A stretch of 64,000 nucleotides of DNA from Planktothrix sp. PCC 11201 (lineage in GTDB: Bacteria; Cyanobacteriota; Cyanobacteriia; Cyanobacteriales; Microcoleaceae): NCBI RefSeq assembly GCF_900009135.1, contig NZ_LT797704.1, positions 148,064 through 212,063 of the forward strand, read 5' to 3'. Of the stretch, positions 24,378 through 34,000 are shown in pieces. Under the pieces are notes generated by a model. It searched no databases and was not told the DNA's origin. It saw nothing but the letters and a program-made list of their open reading frames with translations. A program made the position numbers and the translations under genes. How positions within the stretch are numbered: the stretch's first letter is position 1; each line of letters opens with the position of its first letter.

Positions 24378-25565
24378 ATGGGTCTTTCTATTCTAAGTTT
24401 AATTCGGTTAAGTTGCAGTTCCTTATTAGGTAATCCCGTTCGTTCTTTTCTATCGGGAATCGGGGTATTTATGGGGGTAGCGGCGGTGAGTGCAACCTTG
24501 CAGGTTAAAAATATTAGCACGGCGGTGATTAAGCAACAATTAGATGAACGAGATGCACCACAAATCGAAATATATACACCCTGGAGCCCGATTACAAAAG
24601 ATCAGGCAAAAGTCGGTTTAGAAGATCTGACAGTTTTGCAAAAACAGTTGAAAGGGTTAAAATCTATCAGTGCCAATAATTGGATAGGTTCCCTATCAGT
24701 TTCTTTTGAAAATCAGCAAGCTAATCCTTTTTCTTTCGCTACAACTATAGATTTTTTAAACACATTAGGACGTAAATTAATTGCTGGAAGATCTTTTAAT
24801 TCCAGTGACTTTGAAACCTATCAACCCGTAGTCATTATTGATCAATTTTTAGCCGATAAACTCTTTGGAAGTATAGATCCTTTAGGAAAAACTATTTATA
24901 TTAATTTTAGGCCCTATGTTGTGGTTGGAATTGTTGTGACTAAACCGCTATGGAATGGGCAAGAACCCACAGGTGTTGTTTATCTTCCCATGGCTATTTA
25001 TAGTGCAGTTACAGGACAAAAAGGAATTGATAGTTTACTTTTACGTCCTTCTAAAATTGAAAATTTAGACCCGATGGGTAAACAGGCTAAAAAAATATTA
25101 GAAAAAAGGTTTATCGGCTATGAATTTGATTTTTTAAAGACGGCTGAAGACATTTTAGAACGGCAAAAAACCCTAGATTCTGTTTCTAAAGCGTTATTAG
25201 TAGTCGGTGCAATTTCTTTAATTGTGGGTGGAGTTGGAATTGCTAATATTACCATCGCCTCGGTAATAGAACGTACCCCAGAAATTGGACTGAGGCGGGC
25301 GGTGGGTGCGACCCAATTAGATATTATGTTACAGTTTATTTTAGAAGCAGCTATTTTGAGTTTTGTGGGAGGAACTATTGCGATTATTACGGTTCATGGC
25401 GCGACAGTTGTTGTGGCTAAACAATTTAAGTTGCCCTATGAATTTGAACAGAAAACGGCAGCACTGGCTCTAAGTTCCGCGATATTAGTTGGGGTAGGAG
25501 CCGGATTTTTCCCCGCTTTACGCGCCAGTCAACTTGACCCGGTAAAAGCGTTAAGAGGAGAATAA
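24378..25565 (+). CDS. MacB/FtsX-type ABC transporter permease, first tandem copy
   Basis: The 395-residue protein has the MacB layout: a first membrane helix (VRSFLSGIGVFMGVAAVSAT), a large periplasmic core domain, and three C-terminal helices of the FtsX family. The FtsX part includes RTPEIGLRRAVGA and LDPVKALRGE. Such permeases drive periplasmic export or mechanotransmission with an ATPase partner; no ATPase or membrane-fusion gene is present here. The next gene is a paralogue with nearly identical ends and a different periplasmic middle. A TolC-like gene follows, so the set may form an export apparatus. Confidence 0.88.
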   Translation: MGLSILSLIRLSCSSLLGNPVRSFLSGIGVFMGVAAVSATLQVKNISTAVIKQQLDERDAPQIEIYTPWSPITKDQAKVGLEDLTVLQKQLKGLKSISANNWIGSLSVSFENQQANPFSFATTIDFLNTLGRKLIAGRSFNSSDFETYQPVVIIDQFLADKLFGSIDPLGKTIYINFRPYVVVGIVVTKPLWNGQEPTGVVYLPMAIYSAVTGQKGIDSLLLRPSKIENLDPMGKQAKKILEKRFIGYEFDFLKTAEDILERQKTLDSVSKALLVVGAISLIVGGVGIANITIASVIERTPEIGLRRAVGATQLDIMLQFILEAAILSFVGGTIAIITVHGATVVVAKQFKLPYEFEQKTAALALSSAILVGVGAGFFPALRASQLDPVKALRGE

Positions 25566-25588
25566 AAAACTATTAGAAACACCGCATT

Positions 25589-26773
25589 ATGAGTCTTTCT
25601 GGTCTAAGTTTAATTAAATTAAGTTGTAGTTCCTTGTTAGGGAGTCCAGTCCGTTCTTTTCTATCAGGAATTGGGGTATTTATGGGGGTAGCTGCGGTGA
25701 GTGCAACCTTGCAAGTTAAAAATATTAGCACTGCGGTGATTGAGCAACAATTAGCTGAACGAGATGCTCCGCGAATTCTCATATTTCCAATGTGGAACCC
25801 AATCACAAAAACTTCCGCCAAACTGAGTTTAGATGACCTTACTGCTTTAAAAAAACAGTTAAAAGGGTTGAAATCCATTAGTGGTATGAGTTGGATGGAT
25901 TCCTCGCAGATTGTTTTCCAGAATCAAGACGCTAGTCCTTCTGTTAGAGCTACAACTATCGATTTTTTAAATACATCAGGACGTAAATTAATTGCTGGAC
26001 GTTCTTTTACCACCAATGATTTTGAAACCTATCAACCTGTCATTATTATTGACAAAGTTTTAAGGGATAAACTATTTGAGGAAATCAAGCCAATAGGAAA
26101 AACTGTTTATCTTGATTTCAGGCCTTATATTGTGATTGGAATTATTGAAAGTCAAGAAACTCAACAGGAAGAACCAAAAGGTGAAGTTTATCTTCCCATG
26201 GCAATTTATAGTGCAATTACAGGGGTAAAAAACATCAATAATTTGTGGTTACGCCCCTATAAAATTGAAGATTTAGAGCCTATGGGTAAACAATCTAAAA
26301 AAATATTAGAACAACGGTTTACCGGAGAAAAATTTTATGTTGCTAACACGGTTAGGAGAATTTTAGAACAGCAAAAAACCCTAGATTCTGTTTCTAAAGC
26401 GTTATTAGTTGTAGGTGCAATTTCTTTAATTGTAGGAGGAGTTGGTATTGCCAATATTACTATTGCTTCGGTGATAGAACGTACCCCAGAAATTGGATTA
26501 AGACGGGCGGTGGGTGCGACTCAATTAGATATTTTGTTGCAATTTATTTTAGAAGCCGCTATTTTAAGTTTTGTTGGGGGAACTATTGCTATTGTCACCG
26601 TTCATGGTGCAACAGTTGTTGTAGCTAAACAATTTAAGTTACCCTATGAATTTGAAAATAGAACGGCTATACTGGCTCTGAGTTCAGCTATATTAGTCGG
26701 GGTAGGAGCCGGATTTTTCCCTGCTTTACGCGCCAGTCAACTTGACCCCGTAAAAGCCTTAAAAGGAGAATAG
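25589..26773 (+). CDS. MacB/FtsX-type ABC transporter permease, second tandem copy
   Basis: This 394-residue paralogue starts 23 bases after the first permease. About the first 55 residues and the last 140 residues are almost the same as in copy one. The periplasmic region (about residues 60-240) has diverged clearly. The FtsX motifs ERTPEIGLRRAVGATQ and ALKGE are intact. The pattern fits tandem duplication followed by either gene conversion of the membrane parts or fast change in the periplasmic part. The two could form a heterodimer. Confidence 0.88.
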   Translation: MSLSGLSLIKLSCSSLLGSPVRSFLSGIGVFMGVAAVSATLQVKNISTAVIEQQLAERDAPRILIFPMWNPITKTSAKLSLDDLTALKKQLKGLKSISGMSWMDSSQIVFQNQDASPSVRATTIDFLNTSGRKLIAGRSFTTNDFETYQPVIIIDKVLRDKLFEEIKPIGKTVYLDFRPYIVIGIIESQETQQEEPKGEVYLPMAIYSAITGVKNINNLWLRPYKIEDLEPMGKQSKKILEQRFTGEKFYVANTVRRILEQQKTLDSVSKALLVVGAISLIVGGVGIANITIASVIERTPEIGLRRAVGATQLDILLQFILEAAILSFVGGTIAIVTVHGATVVVAKQFKLPYEFENRTAILALSSAILVGVGAGFFPALRASQLDPVKALKGE

Positions 26774-26815
26774 GTAAGAATTAACAATTGAACACAAAAT
26801 CAGGGATTAAGGGTT

Positions 26816-28786
26816 ATGGAAGAACAGCATAATTTCGAGTTTGAGTCAGCAGTTAACTCGGAAAATTTAACTGAATCTGAATCGTTCAATTTTTTGCCTT
26901 TAGGAATTATTATAACTTTAATCTCCGGTGTAGGTGGGATAATTTTTATGGCCCTTCCCTCTCAACCGATTAATAATTCATCCTCTACAAAGTTAGAATT
27001 ATTCTCTCCTCTAATTCCTTTGGTGCAACCTCCAACTAATTTTAATCCTGTTCCTCCCCCTGCTCCGATTAATTTTACCACAGGAAATTTAATGGCTCCA
27101 CCTTCTATCAAATCTAACGATATTTTTGGAATTTTAGAAAATATCAACCCGAATAATAATTCAGTTATTGAATCAAAGAATTTGGAACAAAATATATATT
27201 TAACTCCTGATCCTGAATCTTTCAATATAGATAATTATTCGTTTAAAGTTGAGCCAGAGGAACCAAATCCTAGGGAAATGATAGAAAATAGTATGACCTC
27301 TCTAAATTTAACCGCTAATCGTCCCCAATATCAGAGGATAACTCAACAACCTCCAGAGGTTCAACCTTCCCCCCTGGTTCCGGTTGTTACTGAAACTGAT
27401 GGCGTTGAATTGACCTTAAATGATGTGATTATTTTGGGTTTAGAAAATAACCGGACGATTAAAAATCAATATTTAGAACGCATTGTCCAACGTCAGGATT
27501 TAATCGTGGCTGAGGATAAATTTAATCCGAATTTTACTCCGAGTTTATCAATTAACTGGAGTGATATTAGTCAAAGAAATTCAACCGTGATGAGCAATGG
27601 TTTAAGGTTGTCAGCAGGATTAGTAATTAAAATTCCCACGGGGGGAGAGTTGAATATGGGTTGGGTTGGACAGCGACAACAACAAAATTATCAAGGTTCA
27701 GGAGGTTCGGATCGAGATGTTTTAAGACAAAATTTAGAATTAACTTTTAAACAACCTTTATTAAGGGGAGCTGGTCAAAGGGTTAACCGTGCTGATATTG
27801 AAATTGCCCGCATAACAGAAACCATTAATTTACTGGATTTAAAATTTACTTTGATTAATAAAATCACCGAAATAATTATATCCTATCGTAGTGTATTACA
27901 AGCTCAAGAACAAGTTAAAATTGCTTTGCAATCTTTAATAAATGCTAAAAAAGAAGTCGAAAATACTCAGGTTTTTATTGATGCTGGACGCAAACCCAGA
28001 GCCGATTTAATTACGGTAGAATCTCAGGTTGCTGATCGAGAAATAGCTTTATTAAGTTCTCGAAATAATTTAAAGCAACGACGACTGGATTTATTGGAAT
28101 TATTAGATATTGATGAAGATGTTAATATCATGGCATCTGCAAACTTGGAAATTCAGCCCCCAACCTTAGATATTGATCGGATTAGACAGTCTATTTTTGA
28201 GCATCAACCCATTTATTTAAAAGCAAAATTGAATTTGGAAAATGCAAAAACACTATCGATTGTTGCTGAAAATAACCGCCGTTGGAATATTGATTTAGAA
28301 ACAGTGGTTAGACATGATCCTGCACCAAATATTATTGATAATAGAACGGAATTAAGTGCCGGATTGACTTTTAGTAAAGCTCTGGGCGATCGAAGTATAG
28401 AGCGTGATTTTCAACGAAGTCGAGTTAACGTTTTAAAAGCAGAAAACGATTTAAAAGAAACTATCCAAAACGTTAATACTGAGGTGACTAAAAATTTACA
28501 AGATATTGAATTGAACCTTAAACAAGTTGAATTATATCAACGGGCAAAAGAGTTAGCTCAACAGCAACTGTTGAACCAAGTAGAGAAAATTAAGTTGGGT
28601 GTAGAGGGGGCGACACTTTTAGATCTCGTCCGGTTTCAAACTGACTTAGATGCAGCCAAAAATAACGAATTAAATGCTAAAATAGAGTATCTGAATGCCT
28701 TGACCAATTTAGAAAAAAACTTGGGAATCACCTTAGATACCTTGGGGATTATCCTAGAACAACAACCTGAACAAAATAATGAATGA
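26816..28786 (+). CDS. TolC-like outer-membrane efflux protein with N-terminal anchor
   Basis: Residues about 195-650 form a TolC/OEP domain (LTLNDVIILGLENNRTIKNQ, then two long helical repeats). These proteins build trimeric outer-membrane export channels. The N-terminus is unusual. Instead of a cleavable signal there is an acidic start, a hydrophobic segment at about residues 25-46 and a 140-residue Pro/Asn/Ser-rich linker before the barrel domain. It starts 42 bases after the second permease, so the three genes probably form one export operon. The rluD-type gene overlaps its end by eight bases. Confidence 0.85.
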   Translation: MEEQHNFEFESAVNSENLTESESFNFLPLGIIITLISGVGGIIFMALPSQPINNSSSTKLELFSPLIPLVQPPTNFNPVPPPAPINFTTGNLMAPPSIKSNDIFGILENINPNNNSVIESKNLEQNIYLTPDPESFNIDNYSFKVEPEEPNPREMIENSMTSLNLTANRPQYQRITQQPPEVQPSPLVPVVTETDGVELTLNDVIILGLENNRTIKNQYLERIVQRQDLIVAEDKFNPNFTPSLSINWSDISQRNSTVMSNGLRLSAGLVIKIPTGGELNMGWVGQRQQQNYQGSGGSDRDVLRQNLELTFKQPLLRGAGQRVNRADIEIARITETINLLDLKFTLINKITEIIISYRSVLQAQEQVKIALQSLINAKKEVENTQVFIDAGRKPRADLITVESQVADREIALLSSRNNLKQRRLDLLELLDIDEDVNIMASANLEIQPPTLDIDRIRQSIFEHQPIYLKAKLNLENAKTLSIVAENNRRWNIDLETVVRHDPAPNIIDNRTELSAGLTFSKALGDRSIERDFQRSRVNVLKAENDLKETIQNVNTEVTKNLQDIELNLKQVELYQRAKELAQQQLLNQVEKIKLGVEGATLLDLVRFQTDLDAAKNNELNAKIEYLNALTNLEKNLGITLDTLGIILEQQPEQNNE

Positions 28787-29729
28787 TTCCGCTCTGATTG
28801 AGTTAACCGTAGACAAGGAAAATTTACCCCAGGATAAACAGCATCGACGGTTAGATGTGTGGTTATCTCAACAGATTCCTGATCTATCTCGATCGCGGAT
28901 TCAAACTTTAATTGGTGCTGGATGGGTAAAAATTAATCAACAGGTTTGTACCACTAAAAAAGTATCTGTGCAAGGTGGCGATCGCTTAGAAATTATTCTC
29001 CCACCCCCGGAACCCTTAGACTTAGAAGCAGTAGATATTCCCCTGGATATTTTATATGAAGATGATTGTCTGTTAATTCTGAATAAACCTGCGGGATTAG
29101 TCGTTCATCCCTCACCAGGACATCAGAATGATACCCTCGTTAATCGTTTATTAGCCCATTGTGATCACTTATCAGGAATTGGCGGGGTACAAAGACCCGG
29201 AATTGTGCATCGTTTAGATAAGGATACCACCGGGGCAATAGTGGTGGCTAAAACGGATTTTGCCCTGCAAAGTTTACAAGCTCAAATTAAATCTAAAACC
29301 GCCCGTCGGCAATATTTAGGGGTGGTTTATGGGGTTCCTAAAACCGAATCAGGAACCATTAATCAACCCATTGGTCGCCATCCGATTGATCGCAAAAAAA
29401 TGGCAATTGTTCCCATAGAAAATAGTGGTCGGGAAGCGATTACCCATTGGCAAATACAAGAACGAATTGGGAACTATACGTTAATGTTATTTACCTTAGA
29501 AACCGGGCGCACCCATCAAATTCGGGTGCATAGTGCTTTCATGGGAAATCCGATTGTGGGCGACCCTGAATATAGTCGCGGAAAAGCGATTGGTGTGAAT
29601 TTACCCGGACAGGCGCTTCATGCTTGGAAACTGACCTTAAACCATCCGATTTCAGGAGAAATAATTGAAGCGATCGCCCCGATGCCCCATTCCTTAAAAA
29701 CCCTTTTAGAAATTTTACGCCGTCGTTAA
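28779..29729 (+). CDS. rluD: RluD-type 23S rRNA pseudouridine synthase
   Basis: RluA/RluD-family enzymes turn uridines into pseudouridine in 23S rRNA. The 316 residues include an N-terminal S4 RNA-binding domain (about residues 22-75) and the catalytic motif HRLDKDTTG with Asp147. Later motifs are RRQYLGVVYG and LETGRTHQIRVH. The S4 domain and length favour RluD over RluA, but the exact target site is inferred. The ATG overlaps the TolC-like gene by eight bases, suggesting translational coupling despite unrelated function. Confidence 0.9.
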   Translation: MNDSALIELTVDKENLPQDKQHRRLDVWLSQQIPDLSRSRIQTLIGAGWVKINQQVCTTKKVSVQGGDRLEIILPPPEPLDLEAVDIPLDILYEDDCLLILNKPAGLVVHPSPGHQNDTLVNRLLAHCDHLSGIGGVQRPGIVHRLDKDTTGAIVVAKTDFALQSLQAQIKSKTARRQYLGVVYGVPKTESGTINQPIGRHPIDRKKMAIVPIENSGREAITHWQIQERIGNYTLMLFTLETGRTHQIRVHSAFMGNPIVGDPEYSRGKAIGVNLPGQALHAWKLTLNHPISGEIIEAIAPMPHSLKTLLEILRRR

Positions 29730-29732
29730 AAC

Positions 29733-29781
29733 CGTAGTGAGGCGTTCACGCCTCTGTGAGAGTCCTAAAGGACTCACTACG
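29733..29781. repeat. Palindromic repeat, copy B
   Basis: CGTAGTGAGGCGTT-CACGCCTC is followed by AGTCCTAAAGGACT and CACTACG, so the ends (CGTAGTGA/TCACTACG) and two inner hairpins are self-complementary. It sits between the convergent rluD and kinase genes and could end both transcripts. Confidence 0.75.
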
Positions 29782-29797
29782 TTAAAAAAATTAGGGT

Positions 29798-30889
29798 CTA
29801 CAAAGGCAAAATTACGGTAAATATTGTTCCCTCTCCTGGTTCACTTTTAACTGTGATTTTACCTTGATGTAAATCAACAGATTGTTTAACAATTGATAAT
29901 CCTAACCCCGTCCCTTTAATATTTCCTACGTTACTAGCGCGTTCAAATTGTTGAAATAGTTTATTTTGATAATCTTTTGGTAAACCAATTCCTTGATCAG
30001 CCACTTCACACCGGACAAATTGACCCTCTTGGTGAATTGTCAGGCTAATTTTACCCCCATCAGGAGAATATTTGATCGCATTAGATAACAAATTTAATAA
30101 AATATGACGCAGTAAATGTTTATCTAAATTTCCCCGAATAACGTCTGGAGAAGTGATTAATACCAGAGGATTTGTAGTATTAGCAATAGGTTTAATTTCT
30201 TCGATAATGGCTTGACAAAATTCAACAATTTCTAAGGGTTCAGGACTAAAGATTAGTTTCCCAGATTCCGCCTGACTTAATATTAACAAATCCTCTAAAA
30301 GATTGTTCATATTCTGCACCGAGGTTTGAATCCTATCTAAATGTTTTTGCTTTTTATCTTCCGGCCATTTATCACTATAATCTTTCAACATTCCGGCGGA
30401 CATTTGAATCGCTGTTAATGGGGTTTTTAAATCATGGGAAGCAATGGAGAAAAACCGCGATTTATCATCGTTAACCGATTGGGCTTCTTCCAAAGAATGC
30501 TGCATTTGTAAGGAGGCTTGATGCTTTTTTAAGGCAATTTTAATCGCGGCATGAACTTCTCGCTCCTTAAACGGTTTCAGAATATATCCATAGGATTGCG
30601 TTTTTTCAGCCCGTTCTAAGGTTTCATCATCAGCATAAGCTGTTACATAGATCACCGGAATATTAAACTTTTCTTGAATAATTTTTGCCGTTTCAATTCC
30701 ATCTAAATCCCCCTTAATTACAATATCCATTAAAATTAAATCCGGTTGGGTTTCTGTCACTTTTTGTAATGCCGATACACTAGAGGACGCAATCCCCACC
30801 ACCACATATTCTAGTTTTTCTAATTTTCTTGCCAATCCTTTAGCAATAATCAATTCATCTTCGACAATTAAAATTTTAATGGCTGCCAT
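29798..30889 (-). CDS. Receiver-histidine kinase
   Basis: The 363-residue protein starts with a receiver domain (phospho-acceptor Asp55 in LILMDIVIKG, Lys105 in LKPF). A HisKA with IASHDLKTPLTA (His152) and a HATPase (NLLSNAIKYSPDGG, GTGLGLSIV) follow. No input domain is present, so phosphorylation by another kinase is its probable input. It has the same orientation as the multisensor kinase upstream, across a 122 bp gap. Output partner unknown. Confidence 0.9.
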   Translation of the reverse strand: MAAIKILIVEDELIIAKGLARKLEKLEYVVVGIASSSVSALQKVTETQPDLILMDIVIKGDLDGIETAKIIQEKFNIPVIYVTAYADDETLERAEKTQSYGYILKPFKEREVHAAIKIALKKHQASLQMQHSLEEAQSVNDDKSRFFSIASHDLKTPLTAIQMSAGMLKDYSDKWPEDKKQKHLDRIQTSVQNMNNLLEDLLILSQAESGKLIFSPEPLEIVEFCQAIIEEIKPIANTTNPLVLITSPDVIRGNLDKHLLRHILLNLLSNAIKYSPDGGKISLTIHQEGQFVRCEVADQGIGLPKDYQNKLFQQFERASNVGNIKGTGLGLSIVKQSVDLHQGKITVKSEPGEGTIFTVILPL

Positions 30890-31011
30890 TGTTCTCCCTC
30901 CTTTCCCTATTAACTATATTAACATTTTTTTATTTGATCCAGTTTAGCTGTATACAAATCATCTGTGGGTGACGGGGAGTAGCTATACAGGCCCTCGAAA
31001 ATTGCTTCCGA

Positions 31012-34000
31012 TTAAAACCGATGTCGATATTGAAGTTCGGAAAAACTAACGGTAAATAAGGTTCCGTTTTCTCGGTTGAGGGTGATAGTTCCTTCAAGTT
31101 GCTCGGTGAGAGTGCAAACTAATTCCATTCCCAAGGATTCAACATTTCTAAAGTCTACTCCAGCGGGAAAACCGATGCCATTATCTCGAACCGTTAGAAT
31201 AATTTTATCTTCGGGGTTTTGATGTAGTCCCAGATAAACAATGCCTGAGCGACCATTGGGAAAGGCGTGTTTTAAGGTATTAGATACTAATTCATTCACA
31301 ATTAAACCGCAGGGTTGAGCAGTTTCAATATTCAAACCCACGGGTTCAATATCGAGTTCAAACTCAATTCGACCAGCTTGGATATTATAAGATTCAAATA
31401 AATTATCAATTAAATCTTCTAAATAATCTCCAAAATTAATTTTTTCTAAATTAGTTGAACGATAGAGTTTTTCATGAATTAAAGCCATGGAATAGATCCG
31501 ATTGCGGCTATCGTCCAAAACCTTAATTAATCCGGGTTCCTGAATATAATCCGATTGAAATTCTAAAAGATTAGAAACCACCAGCAAGTTATTTTTGACC
31601 CGGTGGTGAATTTCTTTGAGTAAAACTTCTTTTTCTCGCAATGATGTCACCAGGGTATCTTCTGCTTTTTTGCGTTCAGTAACGTCTCGATACATCCACA
31701 AATGACCTTGAGAGACTCCTTGAATGATAATCGGAACATAATCTCGTTCAAAAGTCCGTCCATCAACTAAAGAGATTTCTTCATTCGTGATCACTCGCTT
31801 TCTGCCCATGACTTCTTTATTTCTAATAATAAATTGTGCGGGATCGCTAAAGAGATTTTGATATTCAATGGAAAATGTTTTGCCATCTATACCGATCAGT
31901 TGATCGGAGGATTCTTTAATCTTAAATAAATCGCAAAAGGCTTGATTAATTAATACAATTCTCTGAAATTCATCCTTAACTAAAACCCCTAATTGTAAAT
32001 TCTCAATCAATGTGCTTAACCGGGATGTAGTTGCCCATAATTGTTCTTCAATTCTTTTGCGATCGCTAATATCAATCCAATATCCAACTATTTCTAAAGG
32101 ATTTCCTTGGGCATCGAGGATTAATTTGGCTTGATCATACATCCAACGATAGCTACCATCCCGGTGTTGAAAACGATATTCATAACTACAATATCCTTGC
32201 TCAAACAACGGAGATAACGGAGATAATTGATTTATAATTTTCTCAATATCCTCTGGATGAATATGACTTAACCAAAATCCAGGTTGAGTAAATTCGGAAA
32301 CATCATATCCTAAAAGAGTCTTGATATTATCACTAATAAATGTGGTTTGATAGTCTCCTCCTGGTTTGGCACTATAAATAATTCCTGGGCTAGAAAATAG
32401 CAAATATTTTAATCGTTCTTGACTGACTAATAAAGATTGTTGAGCGAGAGATCTTTCTTTTAATTCTGTTTGTAATTGTTCATAAAGTTCAGATTGTTGA
32501 ATCGCAATGGCGAGTTGACTGGTAATTTGTTCTAGTAGGGAAATTTCCAATTCTTCCCATTGTCGAGTTTGACTGCATTGATGGGCAATTAATAAACCCC
32601 ATAACGTCCCATTTTCAACAATAGGAACCGCTAGTTTAGCTTGCACTTGAAATCGAGTTAAAAATTCAACTAAACAGGGTAAAATATGACCATTGTTAAT
32701 ATTAGCAATCGAGCAAATTTTGCCTTGAATATAATGGTTATGACATTCTGAGGGAAAGATTTCTTCAGAAAAAGTTTGTTCTGAAAGGGAACACCACTCA
32801 GGACTAACGGCTTCAGAAATAACACAACCTGTGTAATCATTGTAAATGCGATAAACTAATACCCGGTCGGTTTTCAAAAATTGTTTAACTTCCGTCACCA
32901 TTGTTGATAAAATAGATTTTAGATCTAAAGATTCTCGAATTCGTTGGGTAATAGTGGCAATTAATCGTTCTCGAATCACTTGTTGAGCTAAACGTTCCTC
33001 GGCTAATTTATTTTCAGTAATATCATTCTGGATTCCTAAATAATGGGTGAGATTTCCCTCCTGATCATAAATGGGAGAAATATTGAGTTCATTCCAAAAT
33101 AGAGATCCATCTTTTCGGTAATTTCTTAATACGACATTACAATTTTTTGTCTGTTTTAATGAATTTTTAATTTGTTGTAACTCGGGCTGATTATGATCCT
33201 TACCTTGAAGAAAACGGCTATTTTTCCCCAGGGCTTCTGCGGCAGAATATCCAGTCACTTTTTCAAAAGCCGGGTTGACAAAAACAATGGGATTATCCGG
33301 TTGTCGAGCATCAGTAATCACAATCCCATTACTACTATAGGCGATCGCTCGTTCACTCAGCCGCAATTGTTCTTCTACCTTTTTCCGTTCTGTAATATCC
33401 GTTGCGGTTCCTAGAATTTGTTTAGGTTTACCGTCGGAAGTCCGAGCAAAAATTGTATCTCGACTGACCAACCAATGCCAATTTCCCTGAGTATCTTTGA
33501 TGCGGTATTCAAACTCTAAAATTTCATCGTCATTGGCGGTGGCAATTTTCTGATAATGTTTTGCTAACCTTATATAATCCTCTGGATGAATCACTTCAGA
33601 GAGGAAATTTGAACCTTTTTCTAAAGTTTGTTCTGGCGTATATCCTAAAATTTTAATAATTTCTTGATTCACATAAATATTGCGAGTTTCAATTAAATCA
33701 TAAATATATAAAATATTAGGAATAGCATCAGTAATTCGTTGAATAAACCGTTGACTTTCTTGTAACTCTAATTCAGCTTTTTTGCGATCCGTAATATCTA
33801 ATGCCGCGCCAGTAATTCCGATAATATTTCCTTCTAAATCCAATAAAGGATCAATGGTTAAATCATGGCATTGAAAATCTTCCTCCAAATTAGTAGTCAC
33901 CTCTTTTCGCAAACCAACTTTTGTGTTCAAAACCTGTTGTTTAAGTTGGGTGAGTTGAATCGCATTTTCCACAGAAAAAATATCAAAATCAAATTTACCA

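Noticed and set aside
32500..32980. Third GAF of the 1600-residue kinase as a bona fide cyanobacteriochrome
   Set aside because: It keeps Cys1047 but lacks DXCF (EEIF at that place) and has Leu instead of His or Tyr after the Cys. I mention it as altered instead of calling it a photoreceptor.
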